Shown here in pieces: positions 26,564-35,989 of a DNA stretch of 63,466 nt. Every line of letters starts with the position of its first letter. The stretch's first letter is position 1. Both the position numbers and the translations under genes were made by a program. The notes under the pieces were generated by a model that worked only from the letters and a program-made list of their open reading frames with translations, had not been told where the DNA came from and ran no database searches. Origin of the DNA: Winogradskyella sp. (lineage in GTDB: Bacteria; Bacteroidota; Bacteroidia; Flavobacteriales; Flavobacteriaceae); contig NZ_JAOARH010000067.1 in assembly GCF_025210595.1 (NCBI RefSeq), positions 1-63,466 of the forward strand. The letters are read 5' to 3'.

Positions 26564-27031
26564 ATGAAAAAATTAATTTTAGCAACTTTTACAGTTTTTG
26601 CAGGATTTGCATTTATGAATGCTCAAGAAATTGCTGATAATGCCATTGGATTAAGACTAGGAGATAGTGATGGTTTTGGTGCCGAAATATCTTACCAACG
26701 TGCCCTTAAAGATAATAATAGACTTGAAGCAAATTTAGGTTGGCGAAGTGGTAAAGATTATGATGGCTTTAAGCTAACAGGATTATACCAATGGGTTTGG
26801 GAACTTGAAGGAAACTTTAATTGGTATGCTGGAGCTGGTGGTGGTTTTGGATCATATGATTTTGATGAAGATGATGAAACTTTTTTCTTTGTAGCTGGTG
26901 ATATTGGTATAGAATATCGTTTTGATATTCCTTTACTATTATCATTAGATTTTAGACCAGAATTAGGGTTTGGTGATTTTAGAGATGATGTCGATTTTGA
27001 TATAGCATTAGGCATTAGATATCTATTCTAA
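26564..27031 (+). CDS. Small outer-membrane beta-barrel protein
   Basis: 155 aa from ATG 26564. A signal peptide (MKKLILATFTVFAGFAF..NAQ) is followed by amphipathic strands with alternating aromatics, such as GFKLTGLYQWVWELEGNFNWYAG, and ends in IALGIRYLF. A terminal Phe is typical of barrels inserted by BamA. An upstream ATG at 26537 would add 9 residues before the signal peptide. Role unknown. Confidence 0.8.
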   Translation: MKKLILATFTVFAGFAFMNAQEIADNAIGLRLGDSDGFGAEISYQRALKDNNRLEANLGWRSGKDYDGFKLTGLYQWVWELEGNFNWYAGAGGGFGSYDFDEDDETFFFVAGDIGIEYRFDIPLLLSLDFRPELGFGDFRDDVDFDIALGIRYLF

Positions 27032-27051
27032 AATTGAAAAAGATAATAAAC

Positions 27052-27080
27052 AAAAGCCACTTTATTACAAGTGGCTTTTT
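27052..27080 (+). terminator. Intrinsic terminator
   Basis: Stem AAAAGCCACTT / AAGTGGCTTTT with a 6-nt loop and a T-run, 20 nt after the barrel gene. Confidence 0.85.
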
Positions 27081-27140
27081 TATGTATTTATGCCACAAAA
27101 TTTATTTAAATTAGCGCAACCAAAAATTAATTTTAATGAG

Positions 27141-27160
27141 ATTTCCGCTTACACGGAAAT
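27141..27160. repeat. REP-like palindrome, copy 2, 15 nt before gcvT
   Basis: A 20-nt palindrome with arms ATTTCCG / CGGAAAT. The flanks (ATGAG before and an A-rich 15-nt spacer after, ending in the gcvT ATG) match copy 3 over about 45 nt. Confidence 0.75.
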
Positions 27161-27175
27161 GAAAATAAATTTTCA

Positions 27176-28258
27176 ATGAAAAACACAGCCTTAACAGAAA
27201 CACATATAGCCTTAAATGCCAAAATGGTACCATTTGCTGGATATAATATGCCAGTACAATACGAAGGCGTAACTATAGAACACGAAACCGTAAGAAAAGC
27301 CGTAGGTGTTTTTGATGTGTCTCATATGGGAGAATTTTTAATTGAAGGCCCAAATGCTTTAGCGCTTATCCAAAAAATATCAAGTAATGATGCGTCTAAA
27401 CTAGAAATTGGTAAAGCACAATACAGTTGTTTACCAAATGATGATGGTGGTATTGTAGACGATCTTATTATTTATAAAGTAAAAGAAGAAACATATTTAC
27501 TAGTTGTAAATGCAAGTAATATAGAAAAAGACTGGAACTGGATAACCTCTAAGAATAGTGTTGGTGCAGATATGCGCGATTTAAGTGAAGAATATTCATT
27601 ATTAGCTATACAAGGTCCAAAAGCTGTAGAAGCAATGCAATCGTTGTCTAGTCACGATTTGTCTGCTATAAAATTTTACAACTTTGTTGTTGGTGATTTT
27701 GCAGGTATAGAGCATGTTATTATTTCTGCAACTGGTTACACTGGTAGTGGTGGTTTTGAAATTTACTGTAAGAATTCTGAAGTAAAACAAATCTGGGATA
27801 AAGTTTTAGAAGCTGGTGCAGATTTTGGTATTAAACCTATAGGATTGGCAGCAAGAGATACACTTCGTTTAGAAATGGGTTATTGTTTATATGGTAATGA
27901 TATTGATGATACGACCTCTCCTATTGAAGCTGGACTAAGTTGGATTTGTAAATTCAATAAAGAATTTACTAATAGCGAAGCTTTAAAAGCCGAGAAAGAG
28001 CGTACACCAGAACGCAAATTAGTTGCCTTTAAGTTAGACGAAAGAGGAATTCCACGTCAAGGATACGATATTGTAGATAATAACGGAAACACAATTGGTA
28101 ATGTTACATCTGGTACCATGAGCCCAAGTTTAGGCATTGGTATTGGTTTAGGATATGTACCAAAAGTATTCTCTAAAGTAGATAGCAAAATTAATATTCA
28201 GGTGAGAAAAAAAGCGATTCCGGCTACTGTTATTAAGCTACCATTTTATAAAGGTTAA
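27176..28258 (+). CDS. gcvT: Glycine cleavage system T protein (aminomethyltransferase)
   Basis: 360 aa, normal length. Motifs are [68 protein letters not shown] and the GcvT C-terminal barrel [16 protein letters not shown]. It transfers the methylene group from the H-protein aminomethyl-lipoyl arm to tetrahydrofolate. The other gcv genes are not in the window. A REP-like hairpin sits directly upstream of its start. Confidence 0.97.
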   Translation: MKNTALTETHIALNAKMVPFAGYNMPVQYEGVTIEHETVRKAVGVFDVSHMGEFLIEGPNALALIQKISSNDASKLEIGKAQYSCLPNDDGGIVDDLIIYKVKEETYLLVVNASNIEKDWNWITSKNSVGADMRDLSEEYSLLAIQGPKAVEAMQSLSSHDLSAIKFYNFVVGDFAGIEHVIISATGYTGSGGFEIYCKNSEVKQIWDKVLEAGADFGIKPIGLAARDTLRLEMGYCLYGNDIDDTTSPIEAGLSWICKFNKEFTNSEALKAEKERTPERKLVAFKLDERGIPRQGYDIVDNNGNTIGNVTSGTMSPSLGIGIGLGYVPKVFSKVDSKINIQVRKKAIPATVIKLPFYKG

Positions 28259-28285
28259 CCCCTTTTAAAAAGTGTTGATGGATTA

Positions 28286-29116
28286 ATGAAGAAGAGTTTA
28301 ATTAAACACAGAATCCTAATACTTGGTGCTAGTGGTTATATAGGCAATGCTATTTATAAAGAATTAGCGCCTTATTTTAAAACCTTTGGCACCTACAGAG
28401 TACCAAAGAAAGAGTTTGAAAACAATAAACAATTCTTTCAATACAATGTAGAAGAAGATGATGTTTATGAAATTCTTGAGGCTACAAAACCCTCTATCAT
28501 TATTTCTGCATTACGAGGCGATTTTAATGCACAGGTAATTGCGCATCATCATATAGCAGAATATGCATTAGAGTTTAATTGTAAAATCATTTTTTTATCC
28601 TCAGCAAATGTTTTTGATGCTTATAGTAAATATCCAAGTTACGAGTTAGATAAAACTTTAAGTCTTAGTGTTTATGGGCATTTTAAAATTAAGATAGAAA
28701 ACATGCTATTACGCTTGCCAAAAAAGCACGTAGCTATTTTGAGATTACCAATGGTTTTTGGTAATAATTGCCCAAGAATTCAAGAAATGAAAACTCTAAT
28801 TTCTGAAAATGAATCGGTTGAAATTTTTCCTAACCTAATAATGAATGTTACATTAGATAAAAAGGTAACACAACAAATTCATTATATCATTAATAGAAAT
28901 AAATACGGAGTTTTTCATTTGGGTAGTACAGATTTAGTACATCATGATGAATTTGTAAAACATATTTTAGAAATTATAAGCTCTAAAAAAGCACTATTAA
29001 AACACGTGTTTACTACTAATGACGATCGTTATTTGGCAGTTTTGCCAAAGTTTAATAAGCTACCAAAACACCTTCAAATTACTAGTGATGTAGTTTTAGA
29101 AGCGCTTCAAAATTAA
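28286..29116 (+). CDS. NAD(P)-binding sugar-nucleotide reductase/epimerase (RmlD-like)
   Basis: 276 aa Rossmann protein. The dinucleotide site is ILGASGYIGNAIYKEL. The short length and the pattern around FLSSANVFDAY...YPSYE and YGHFKIKIENMLL (a YxxxK-like Tyr/Lys pair) suggest an extended SDR of the RmlD/NAD-dependent epimerase group. The substrate is unknown. It lies 27 nt after gcvT and may be co-transcribed. Confidence 0.78.
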   Translation: MKKSLIKHRILILGASGYIGNAIYKELAPYFKTFGTYRVPKKEFENNKQFFQYNVEEDDVYEILEATKPSIIISALRGDFNAQVIAHHHIAEYALEFNCKIIFLSSANVFDAYSKYPSYELDKTLSLSVYGHFKIKIENMLLRLPKKHVAILRLPMVFGNNCPRIQEMKTLISENESVEIFPNLIMNVTLDKKVTQQIHYIINRNKYGVFHLGSTDLVHHDEFVKHILEIISSKKALLKHVFTTNDDRYLAVLPKFNKLPKHLQITSDVVLEALQN

Positions 29117-29227
29117 AAACTCCTGCTAAATAATTTTTAGCCAATTCTTGTATTAAACACTTAGAGTGAATTAATTCTTTTATAGCCCATTACTATTTTG
29201 TAATTTTCAGTAAATAAATTCAATACC

Positions 29228-29512
29228 ATGAAATTAGACGATACTATAATCGAAAAAAAACTACTTCATTTTCCGGAATGGGATTATTATGATAATGCCA
29301 TTCATGTAGAACTTGAGTTCGAAAATTTTAAAGATTGTTTTAGTGCTATGAGTAGAATAGCTTTTGAGTGCGAAGCACAAAATCATCACCCAAATTGGAG
29401 CAATGTATTTAATGTTTTAAAAATATCTCTATCAACACATGATGCTGGTGGAGTTACCCAAAAAGACTTTGATTTAGCAGAAGCTATAGAGTCTATTGTA
29501 GAAGAGGAATGA
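29228..29512 (+). CDS. phhB: Pterin-4a-carbinolamine dehydratase
   Basis: 94 aa, normal for PCD. The active-site region ECEAQNHHPNWSNVFNVLKI carries the His-His-Pro-x-Trp motif, and STHDAGGVTQKDFDLA follows. It dehydrates 4a-hydroxytetrahydrobiopterin to recycle the pterin cofactor of aromatic amino acid hydroxylases. No phenylalanine hydroxylase gene is in the window. Confidence 0.92.
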   Translation: MKLDDTIIEKKLLHFPEWDYYDNAIHVELEFENFKDCFSAMSRIAFECEAQNHHPNWSNVFNVLKISLSTHDAGGVTQKDFDLAEAIESIVEEE

Positions 29513-29587
29513 ATTAATTTGTATAAATTATCAAAAGAATTATATTTGAAATCATCTGACAAAACAGATGCTAAATAGTTTAATGAG

Positions 29588-29607
29588 ATTTCCACTTATA
29601 CGGAAAT
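29588..29607. repeat. REP-like palindrome, copy 3, 15 nt before the YebC gene
   Basis: A 20-nt imperfect palindrome with arms ATTTCC..GGAAAT. The distance to the ATG at 29623 is 15 nt, the same as for copy 2 and gcvT, and the flanks match. Confidence 0.75.
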
Positions 29608-29622
29608 AAAAATACAATTTTA

Positions 29623-30369
29623 ATGGGAAGAGCTTTTGAATTTAGAAAAGCAAGAAAAATGAAACGTTGGTCTGCCATGAGTAAAGCCTTTACTCGTATT
29701 GGTAAAGACATTGTAATGGCTGTAAAGGAAGGCGGACCAGATCCAGACAGTAACTCGCGCTTAAGAGCAGTTATTCAGAATGCCAAGTCGGTAAACATGC
29801 CTAAAGACAACATAGAACGTGCCATAAAACGTGCTAGCGATAAAAGCCAAGGCGACTATAAAGAAGTTCTTTTTGAAGGTTATGCACAGCATGGTATTGC
29901 TGTTCTTATAGAAACTGCTACAGATAACAACACACGTACCGTTGCAAATGTTAGAAGCTATTTCAATAAATGTGATGGTAGCTTAGGTACACAAGGCTCA
30001 GTGGTTTTTATGTTTGATCATACTTGTAATTTTAAGATAAAAGGAGAAGGATTAGATTTAGAAGAACTAGAATTAGAGTTGATTGACTTTGGTGTTGAAG
30101 AAATTTTTGAAGATACTGACGAAGATGCTGATGGAAACGAACAAACAAGCATTATGATTTATGCACCTTTTGAAAGTTTTGGTAACATTCAATCCTATTT
30201 AGAAGAAAATAATATTGAAATTATTTCTTCTGGCTTTGAGCGTATTCCACAAGTGACAAAAAAGCTTTCAGCAGAGCAAATGGAAGATGTAGAAAAGCTT
30301 ATTGAAAAGTTAGAAGAAGATGATGATGTACAAAACGTTTATCATACTATGGAAGAAGTTACAGAATAA
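29623..30369 (+). CDS. YebC/PmpR-family protein (TACO1-like)
   Basis: 248 aa. The N-terminal MGRAFEFRKARKMKRWSAMSK, the VKEGGPDPDSNSRLRAVIQNAK segment and the VLFEGYAQHGIAVLIE core are diagnostic of YebC. Family members were called transcription factors. More recent work on YebC and TACO1 points to helping ribosomes translate proline stretches. A REP-like hairpin precedes the start and a strong terminator follows. Confidence 0.94.
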   Translation: MGRAFEFRKARKMKRWSAMSKAFTRIGKDIVMAVKEGGPDPDSNSRLRAVIQNAKSVNMPKDNIERAIKRASDKSQGDYKEVLFEGYAQHGIAVLIETATDNNTRTVANVRSYFNKCDGSLGTQGSVVFMFDHTCNFKIKGEGLDLEELELELIDFGVEEIFEDTDEDADGNEQTSIMIYAPFESFGNIQSYLEENNIEIISSGFERIPQVTKKLSAEQMEDVEKLIEKLEEDDDVQNVYHTMEEVTE

Positions 30370-30395
30370 TTTTTATATAAATATTGAATATTTAT

Positions 30396-30420
30396 AGAGG
30401 GCTTCTGCCCTCTTTTTTTT
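30396..30420 (+). terminator. Strong intrinsic terminator of the YebC gene
   Basis: Stem AGAGGGC / GCCCTCT with loop TTCT, followed by seven more T residues. Confidence 0.92.
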
Positions 30421-30484
30421 ATCAAAACATAAACATTTAACGCAACCATTGCACCGTTAACTCATCATAAAAAAAAGTAATACT

Positions 30485-31033
30485 ATGAAAAAAAAGATTT
30501 TGGCTCTATTTTTCTGCTTAAATCTCACCTGTTTAATAAACTGCTTTGAACATTGCAAAGATTATGAGTTTTTTGATTATGAAGGTATTAAAACTGTAGT
30601 CCAAAACCCATACGTAATGGAAAATGATAGTCTTTCATTTGGTGCTAGTTATATTAATATAGAGTATTTATCAGGTGTAAAATTCAATTTTAATTTTGGA
30701 AACAAATTATATGCAACCGTTGATTGTGATAAAGGTTATGGAGGTGAAAAATATCCATTAAATAGAATTACAATAACTAGTGACTCTGACTTTAATACTG
30801 ATTTTCCTGCAAATTCTGAATTAAATGAAATAATTTCAGTTAATGGAACAAACTCAAATGGTGATTATGTTATTGGTAAAATTATTGATTTTGAAGCCTC
30901 TAATGTAAATCTTAGCAATATGTACTTATCAATGAGACCAAATAATAATGAAAGCCATAAAATCACAATAGAAATAGAAAAATCAAACGGAGAAGTTTTA
31001 TCAAGCACAACAGAAGAAATCATATGGGAGTAA
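30485..31033 (+). CDS. Putative lipoprotein, unknown
   Basis: 182 aa. The N-terminus MKKKILALFFCLNLTCLINC could be a lipoprotein signal (LINC at residue 20). Sequence beyond it is beta-rich, with FEHCKDYEFFDYEG, Ser/Asn-rich turns, and a closing EEIIWE. It contains several Cys. I do not recognise a family. It is preceded by the YebC terminator and followed by an AraC regulator in the same direction. Confidence 0.65.
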   Translation: MKKKILALFFCLNLTCLINCFEHCKDYEFFDYEGIKTVVQNPYVMENDSLSFGASYINIEYLSGVKFNFNFGNKLYATVDCDKGYGGEKYPLNRITITSDSDFNTDFPANSELNEIISVNGTNSNGDYVIGKIIDFEASNVNLSNMYLSMRPNNNESHKITIEIEKSNGEVLSSTTEEIIWE

Positions 31034-31154
31034 AACTGTATGAAAAAAATGAATGAACAATCACAATTTAAAACACTCATATTGCTTAATAAAATTTATG
31101 TAACTTGCATTTATAACAGCAATAATAAACCTTCTGCTTTACTTCACGTAGTAA

Positions 31155-31162
31155 TATCTTTG
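31155..31162 (+). promoter_or_regulatory. Probable -7 element of the AraC regulator gene
   Basis: TATCTTTG matches TAnnTTTG, ending 12 nt before the ATG at 31175, so the leader would be very short. The -33 region is weak. Confidence 0.4.
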
Positions 31163-31174
31163 ATTATAATTTGA

Positions 31175-32020
31175 ATGAGTTTTCAAGAAAAAGTCATAAC
31201 CTATAAAGAAAAAATAGTTTTCATTAAACTATCTATGCCATTTTTTAACAGAACGCTAAAAAGTTATGTCGAAGATGAAGCTTGTTTTATGTTTGTTAAT
31301 AAAGGTGAAGTTGGTGTAAGAACTCCAGAAGATTATCTTACACTTAATCAAAATACTGCAATGATTGCTAAATGTCTAAACTACTTTTTTGAACCAACTA
31401 ACAACCAAAAAATATCGAGAGAAGGAGTTGAGTCTGTAGGAGTATTTCTTTATCCTTCTTTAATCAAAGATTTATTTGATTTAGATATTACAACCTCAAA
31501 TCACAAAAATGATTACAATGTAAAACAAGTACAAGTAGATTTAATGCTAAATAATTTTAGACAAAGTATTGACATATTGTTAGAAAACCCGGAATTGGTT
31601 GATAATAATATGATAGAAACTAAACTGAAAGAGTTTGTTCAATTGCTTGCAAAATCACAAAATGCACCTTCACAATTAGATTTTTTAGCAGCTCTATTTA
31701 AGCCTAATGAAACTGAATTTAAAAAAGTAATTAAACAAAACCTATATGCAAATCTTTCCATTAAAGAGCTTGCATTGTTAACACATTTAAGCGAATCTTC
31801 ATTTAAAAGAAAATTTAAAGAAATTTTCAACGAAAGCCCAAAAAAGTATCTTACTCAAAAGAAATTAAAACAAGCTGCAGTGCTTTTAAAATCAAACTCA
31901 AATCGTATATCAGATATTGCTTATGATGTTGGCTTTGATTCCGTATCTACTTTCAATAGAAATTTTGTTACTTATTATGGCAAATCACCTTCCGAATATC
32001 GTTTGACCCAAACTGAGTAG
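31175..32020 (+). CDS. AraC-family transcriptional regulator
   Basis: 281 aa. The N-terminal cupin-like sensing part (residues 1-160, ExsA-like, with VGVRTPEDYLTLNQNTAMIAK) is followed by two helix-turn-helix motifs at the C-terminus: LSIKELALLTHLSESSFKRKF and ISDIAYDVGFDSVSTFNRNF, ending YYGKSPSEYR. It likely controls the DUF4345 and SDR genes downstream (71 nt away), as AraC proteins often do. The inducer is unknown. Confidence 0.92.
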   Translation: MSFQEKVITYKEKIVFIKLSMPFFNRTLKSYVEDEACFMFVNKGEVGVRTPEDYLTLNQNTAMIAKCLNYFFEPTNNQKISREGVESVGVFLYPSLIKDLFDLDITTSNHKNDYNVKQVQVDLMLNNFRQSIDILLENPELVDNNMIETKLKEFVQLLAKSQNAPSQLDFLAALFKPNETEFKKVIKQNLYANLSIKELALLTHLSESSFKRKFKEIFNESPKKYLTQKKLKQAAVLLKSNSNRISDIAYDVGFDSVSTFNRNFVTYYGKSPSEYRLTQTE

Positions 32021-32091
32021 TCTTTGGCCTAAACTGCATTTAAAACTGAATTAAGTGTCATCACCTTTGTACCAACAAAAAATACAAGGTT

Positions 32092-32493
32092 ATGAATACT
32101 TCAAAAATTTTAAAAATCTACTTATTTATTTCTGGGCTAATTTTAACAGTCATTGGCACTTTAACTACGTTCAATCCTGTAAATATTAAGGCTAATGAAG
32201 GAATAGAAATCGCAGGAAATTCAAGTGCTTTAAATGATGTTCGTTCATTTGGAATGCTTTTGTTAGCTACAGCACTACTTTTATTTTTAGGAAGCTTTAA
32301 AAGCTCATTAAGAAAATCGGCTTCAATATTATCATTTCTTCTTTTTCTGTCATTAGGAATAGGTAGATCATTAAGCATTATTTTAGATGGTGCACCTTCA
32401 GATGGAATGATTAAAGCGACAGGATTGGAACTCATTTTAGGTATAACCGGACTTATCCTATTTATATCAAACAGCAAAAAACAAACTTTTTAA
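32092..32493 (+). CDS. DUF4345-like four-helix membrane protein
   Basis: 133 aa with four hydrophobic segments and short loops: FISGLILTVIGTLTTF, SFGMLLLATALLLFLG, ILSFLLFLSLGIGRSLSII, LELILGITGLILFIS. It matches the DUF4345 layout, in which the GRxxS segment is conserved. Function unknown. The SDR gene begins 11 nt after the stop. Confidence 0.75.
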   Translation: MNTSKILKIYLFISGLILTVIGTLTTFNPVNIKANEGIEIAGNSSALNDVRSFGMLLLATALLLFLGSFKSSLRKSASILSFLLFLSLGIGRSLSIILDGAPSDGMIKATGLELILGITGLILFISNSKKQTF

Positions 32494-32504
32494 ATTTTAT
32501 CAAG

Positions 32505-33428
32505 ATGAACAAATCAATATTAATTACAGGAGCCAATGCAGGAATAGGTAAAGAAACCGCAAGACAGTTAGCGTTAATAAAAGAAACAGAAATTATCTAT
32601 TTAGCATGTAGAAATCTTGAAAAAGCAGAAACTGCAAAAAAAGAACTTATCCAAACTACAGGAAGAGATATTTTTAAAATTGTAATTCTTGATGTATCCA
32701 AAACAGAAACAGTTAAACAAGCTGTTTTGCAATTGCAAGAGCCTATTGACGCTCTAATAATGAATGCTGGTGGGACAGGTGGTAAAACGCCAGAAAAATT
32801 AACTAAAGATGGTGTTACAATATTAACAGCGAGTAATTTATTAGGACACGTAGTACTTGTAGATGAACTAATAGCACAAAGTAAATTAAACAAAGTAGCT
32901 TTATTTGCTAGTTCTGAAGCAGCAAGAGGAGTGCAAAAAGTAGGTATGAAACGTCCAGACTTAAAAGATAACTCTATAGAGGAATTTGTTTCAGTTTTTG
33001 ATGGCAGCAAATTCAAAGGAAACTTTGATGCTTATCAAATTTATGGGTGGATTAAATATGGAGGCACACTTTGGATGAGTAACATGGCTAGAAAATACCC
33101 TAACATCAAATTCATAAGTATGAGTCCTGGTGGTACAAGAGGCACAAATGGAATGAATGATTTACCTTTTCTAAAAAGATTATTTTTAAAGCATATTGGA
33201 ATGAAATTAATTATGCCACTAATGAAAATGTCTCATTCAGTAGAAAAAGGTGCAAAACGTTTTGTTGATGGCATTAATAATCCTAAATATATAAGTGGTG
33301 TTTTTTATGCAAGTAAAGAAAATGTATTAACAGGACCTGTAATAAACCAAAGTAGTATTTGGAAAGATTTAGACAATCAAATATTTCAAAACAACGCAGA
33401 TATTGCAATTCATAAGTTTACACAATAA
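32505..33428 (+). CDS. Short-chain dehydrogenase/reductase (SDR)
   Basis: 307 aa. Cofactor site GANAGIGKETARQLA, then LDVSKTETV, the NAG motif (IMNAGG), LFASSEAARG and the catalytic Tyr-Lys (YGWIK) followed by the SPGGTRGTNG loop. The length and gaps resemble the retinol/WWOX-like bacterial SDRs. The substrate is unknown. It belongs to the AraC-DUF4345-SDR module. Confidence 0.88.
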   Translation: MNKSILITGANAGIGKETARQLALIKETEIIYLACRNLEKAETAKKELIQTTGRDIFKIVILDVSKTETVKQAVLQLQEPIDALIMNAGGTGGKTPEKLTKDGVTILTASNLLGHVVLVDELIAQSKLNKVALFASSEAARGVQKVGMKRPDLKDNSIEEFVSVFDGSKFKGNFDAYQIYGWIKYGGTLWMSNMARKYPNIKFISMSPGGTRGTNGMNDLPFLKRLFLKHIGMKLIMPLMKMSHSVEKGAKRFVDGINNPKYISGVFYASKENVLTGPVINQSSIWKDLDNQIFQNNADIAIHKFTQ

Positions 33429-33440
33429 CTTAGTCAATAA

Positions 33441-33500
33441 TATGTAGCCTAAATTAGCCTTATAATGTTATTCTTGCTTATAACTGGTTTAAGCTACATA
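33441..33500. other. Imperfect long inverted repeat
   Basis: TATGTAGC (33441) pairs with GCTACATA (33493), and after one mismatch a further TAAA/TTTA extends the stem. The 60-nt element lies between the SDR and DUF3841 genes. It has no T-run and its role is unknown. Confidence 0.45.
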
Positions 33501-33525
33501 TAGTGCAAAAATTACGATACTTTAA

Positions 33526-34119
33526 ATGAAACTCTGGACAATTCAACCTTTAGAATTTTACAACAAACTCATTGCTGAAGGTGAAATACACACAACAGAA
33601 ACATATGCTGAACCCGATTATAAAAATGCATATAAATGGATGATTAATGAAATGGAAAACAGACTAGGAAAAAGACCTCATAGAAAGGTTTATCCTATTT
33701 GGGCTTGGTATCAATATAAAAACATAAAGTCTAGAAAACCCGATTTAAGAAATAACGGTTTTCTAACAAGAGGAACAAAAGGTGTACGTATTGAGTTTCA
33801 AAAACCAAAAAATCAAGTTTTACTTTCCGATTTTAATTTATGGCATTTTCCACTTAATAATTGGTACATAGCTGATGATGAAAAACAAGAATCTGAGTTT
33901 AAAGAGCTACTTAAAGTATCTAAAGCAGGAATCATAAAAAAAGACAATAAGATTTTAAAAATAAAGCAGATTACAGAACAAAGCTGGAAAAAAATTTTTG
34001 ATATGAATTATGATTGTGACTATGTTACAGATTCTTTTAATGATAAAAAAATTCAAGCCACGTTTTGGAATTTAAAAAATAGTGAGATTACCAACGTAGA
34101 TTATTTTATTGCTAAATAA
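33526..34119 (+). CDS. DUF3841 family protein
   Basis: 197 aa. The opening MKLWTIQPLEFYNKL and the central YPIWAWYQY and WHFPLNNWYI patterns are diagnostic of DUF3841. It is aromatic-rich, cytosolic and without a known reaction. Monocistronic by spacing. Confidence 0.83.
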   Translation: MKLWTIQPLEFYNKLIAEGEIHTTETYAEPDYKNAYKWMINEMENRLGKRPHRKVYPIWAWYQYKNIKSRKPDLRNNGFLTRGTKGVRIEFQKPKNQVLLSDFNLWHFPLNNWYIADDEKQESEFKELLKVSKAGIIKKDNKILKIKQITEQSWKKIFDMNYDCDYVTDSFNDKKIQATFWNLKNSEITNVDYFIAK

Positions 34120-34196
34120 GTAGCGATGAGAGTATATAATTTAGCTTTATCCTATTTGTACTTTTTATTTTGTAACTTACGTTTTAATAATTTTAA

Positions 34197-34718
34197 ATGA
34201 AACAAAACATTAAAATCAGAATAGTTTTGGTTTTACTTTTTTCAGTTATTTTTCTACTAAAAATATCTGATTATTATGATTTACTTTCTGGTTTTATAGT
34301 TTTTATTCTCCTCGCATTTGATTTATTTGAAAGGAATCATACAAATGTAAAAGAACATGAATTAATCTATTATTTTTCATGGATATTAATTGGACTTATA
34401 ACAACTACTGTTAGAAGATGTAACATCGTTCCTTATACACCAATATTTTTAGTTTCAATAATGAAATTAATTCTTATTATTGGTTATCTATTTAGATATA
34501 AAAGCTTTAAAGTTACAAGAACATTATTATCAAAAATAACTTTGATAGTAATTGCTTTGTATATAATCGAATTAATAGTTAATTCGACTCACGGATTCTC
34601 TTCAATAACATTATTGTGGACTAAAGTTTCAACTGTCGAACTAATATTATTATTAATCATAAATAAGAACAGGATAGATTTCAAAATATCTATATTAGAA
34701 TTTTTGTGGAAAAAATAA
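34197..34718 (+). CDS. Membrane protein of unknown function
   Basis: 173 aa, very hydrophobic, with about six membrane segments (for example VLVLLFSVIFLLK, LLSGFIVFILLAF, YYFSWILIGLITTTV, ITLIVIALYIIELIV). A KRN-type basic cluster lies between them. I do not recognise a family. Confidence 0.6.
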   Translation: MKQNIKIRIVLVLLFSVIFLLKISDYYDLLSGFIVFILLAFDLFERNHTNVKEHELIYYFSWILIGLITTTVRRCNIVPYTPIFLVSIMKLILIIGYLFRYKSFKVTRTLLSKITLIVIALYIIELIVNSTHGFSSITLLWTKVSTVELILLLIINKNRIDFKISILEFLWKK

Positions 34719-34821
34719 CTTCATACAATAATAATTATAACTCATTATGAAGAACTTCTTCTAATAATCTGTTATAAATTGTATTTTGTTAAAAAAGCAA
34801 TAAAATACTACCTCTAAACCC

Positions 34822-34829
34822 TATATTTG
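34822..34829 (+). promoter_or_regulatory. Probable -7 element of the DUF1624-like gene
   Basis: TATATTTG matches TAnnTTTG, 19 nt before the TTG start at 34849. Confidence 0.45.
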
Positions 34830-34848
34830 TTGTTCAACCAATCAATAA

Positions 34849-35940
34849 TTGAATAAAACACGCCTTTATTTTATAGATGCTGTAAGAGCCTTTGCTATTT
34901 TAATGATGCTACAAGGGCACTTTATAGATACCTTATTAGATGTGTCTTATAGAGATGAGTCTAATATGTTTTTTAAATGCTGGCAGTATTTTAGAGGTAT
35001 TACAGCTCCAACTTTTTTTACAATTTCTGGCTTAATTTTTTCTTATTTATTAATAAAAGCTAAGCAAAAAGGCCAAGTAAAAAAAAGAATGCGAAAAGGG
35101 GTAATGAGAGGTCTTATGCTTATTGGTATTGGGTATTTGCTTCGTGTGCCAATTTTTGAATGGCTTTTTGGAAAATTCAGTTCTTATTTTTTAATTATTG
35201 ATGTACTACAGTGTATTGGTTTATCTTTAATTCTTGTGGTTGGCATCTATAGATTAACATTCAAAAAAAACTTGGTATTTTCAATGTTAATGTTTGTACT
35301 AGGCGTTGTAACTTTTTTAACTGAACCACTCTACCGATATATAGATTTGCCTAATATTCCTAAAGTTTTCGCTAATTGGCTAACAAAAGATTACGGCTCT
35401 GTTTTTACCATTTTGCCTTGGTTTGGTTATGTAGCTTTTGGAGCTTTTATTGCCACATTATTTTACAGATTTGTAGAGCAGCCTAAGTTTAAGCCTTCTA
35501 TTATTATTGGGTTTATAACTGTTGGTTGTTTTTTAATATTTAAGTCTAGTTGGTTGTTAATGCGATTGCATTTTATTACTGACATTGTACTATTTAAAGA
35601 TGTTGCTTATTATAATTATCTGTTTACTAGATTGGGTAATGTATTACTGCTTTTCGCTTTATTTTATTCCTTAGAACGCTATATAAAGCAACCATTGTTT
35701 CTTAAAATCGGACAAAAGACATTGTCCATATATGTTATTCATTTCGTTATAATTTACGGTAGCTTTACAGGTATTGGACTTCATCAACTTATTGGTAAAA
35801 CACTATTACCTTGGCAAGCTATAATTGGTGCTATTGTGTTTCTTAATTCGGTATGTTTTATATCGTTTTATTATGCTAAGACAAATGCTTTTGTTTATTC
35901 TGTAATTCGACGCATTATTGATAAGGTAAAATCTCGCTAG
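34849..35940 (+). CDS. DUF1624/HGSNAT-like membrane acyltransferase
   Basis: 363 aa from a TTG start. The opening RLYFIDAVRAFAILMMLQGHF holds the Asp/Arg/His pattern of HGSNAT-type acetyltransferases. About ten membrane helices follow, with RGITAPTFFTISGLIF and RGLMLIGIGYLLR. The family moves acyl groups across the membrane to sugars, but the substrate here is unknown. No sugar-pathway gene is next to it. Confidence 0.82.
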   Translation: MNKTRLYFIDAVRAFAILMMLQGHFIDTLLDVSYRDESNMFFKCWQYFRGITAPTFFTISGLIFSYLLIKAKQKGQVKKRMRKGVMRGLMLIGIGYLLRVPIFEWLFGKFSSYFLIIDVLQCIGLSLILVVGIYRLTFKKNLVFSMLMFVLGVVTFLTEPLYRYIDLPNIPKVFANWLTKDYGSVFTILPWFGYVAFGAFIATLFYRFVEQPKFKPSIIIGFITVGCFLIFKSSWLLMRLHFITDIVLFKDVAYYNYLFTRLGNVLLLFALFYSLERYIKQPLFLKIGQKTLSIYVIHFVIIYGSFTGIGLHQLIGKTLLPWQAIIGAIVFLNSVCFISFYYAKTNAFVYSVIRRIIDKVKSR

Positions 35941-35989
35941 TTTTATTTAACTTTAATACTAATATATTTTGATATTTTAATAAGCTATA

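Noticed and set aside
31040-31174. 44-codon ORF directly before the AraC gene
   Set aside because: It ends exactly where the AraC ATG begins, but its residues look random and the -7 box of the AraC gene lies inside it.
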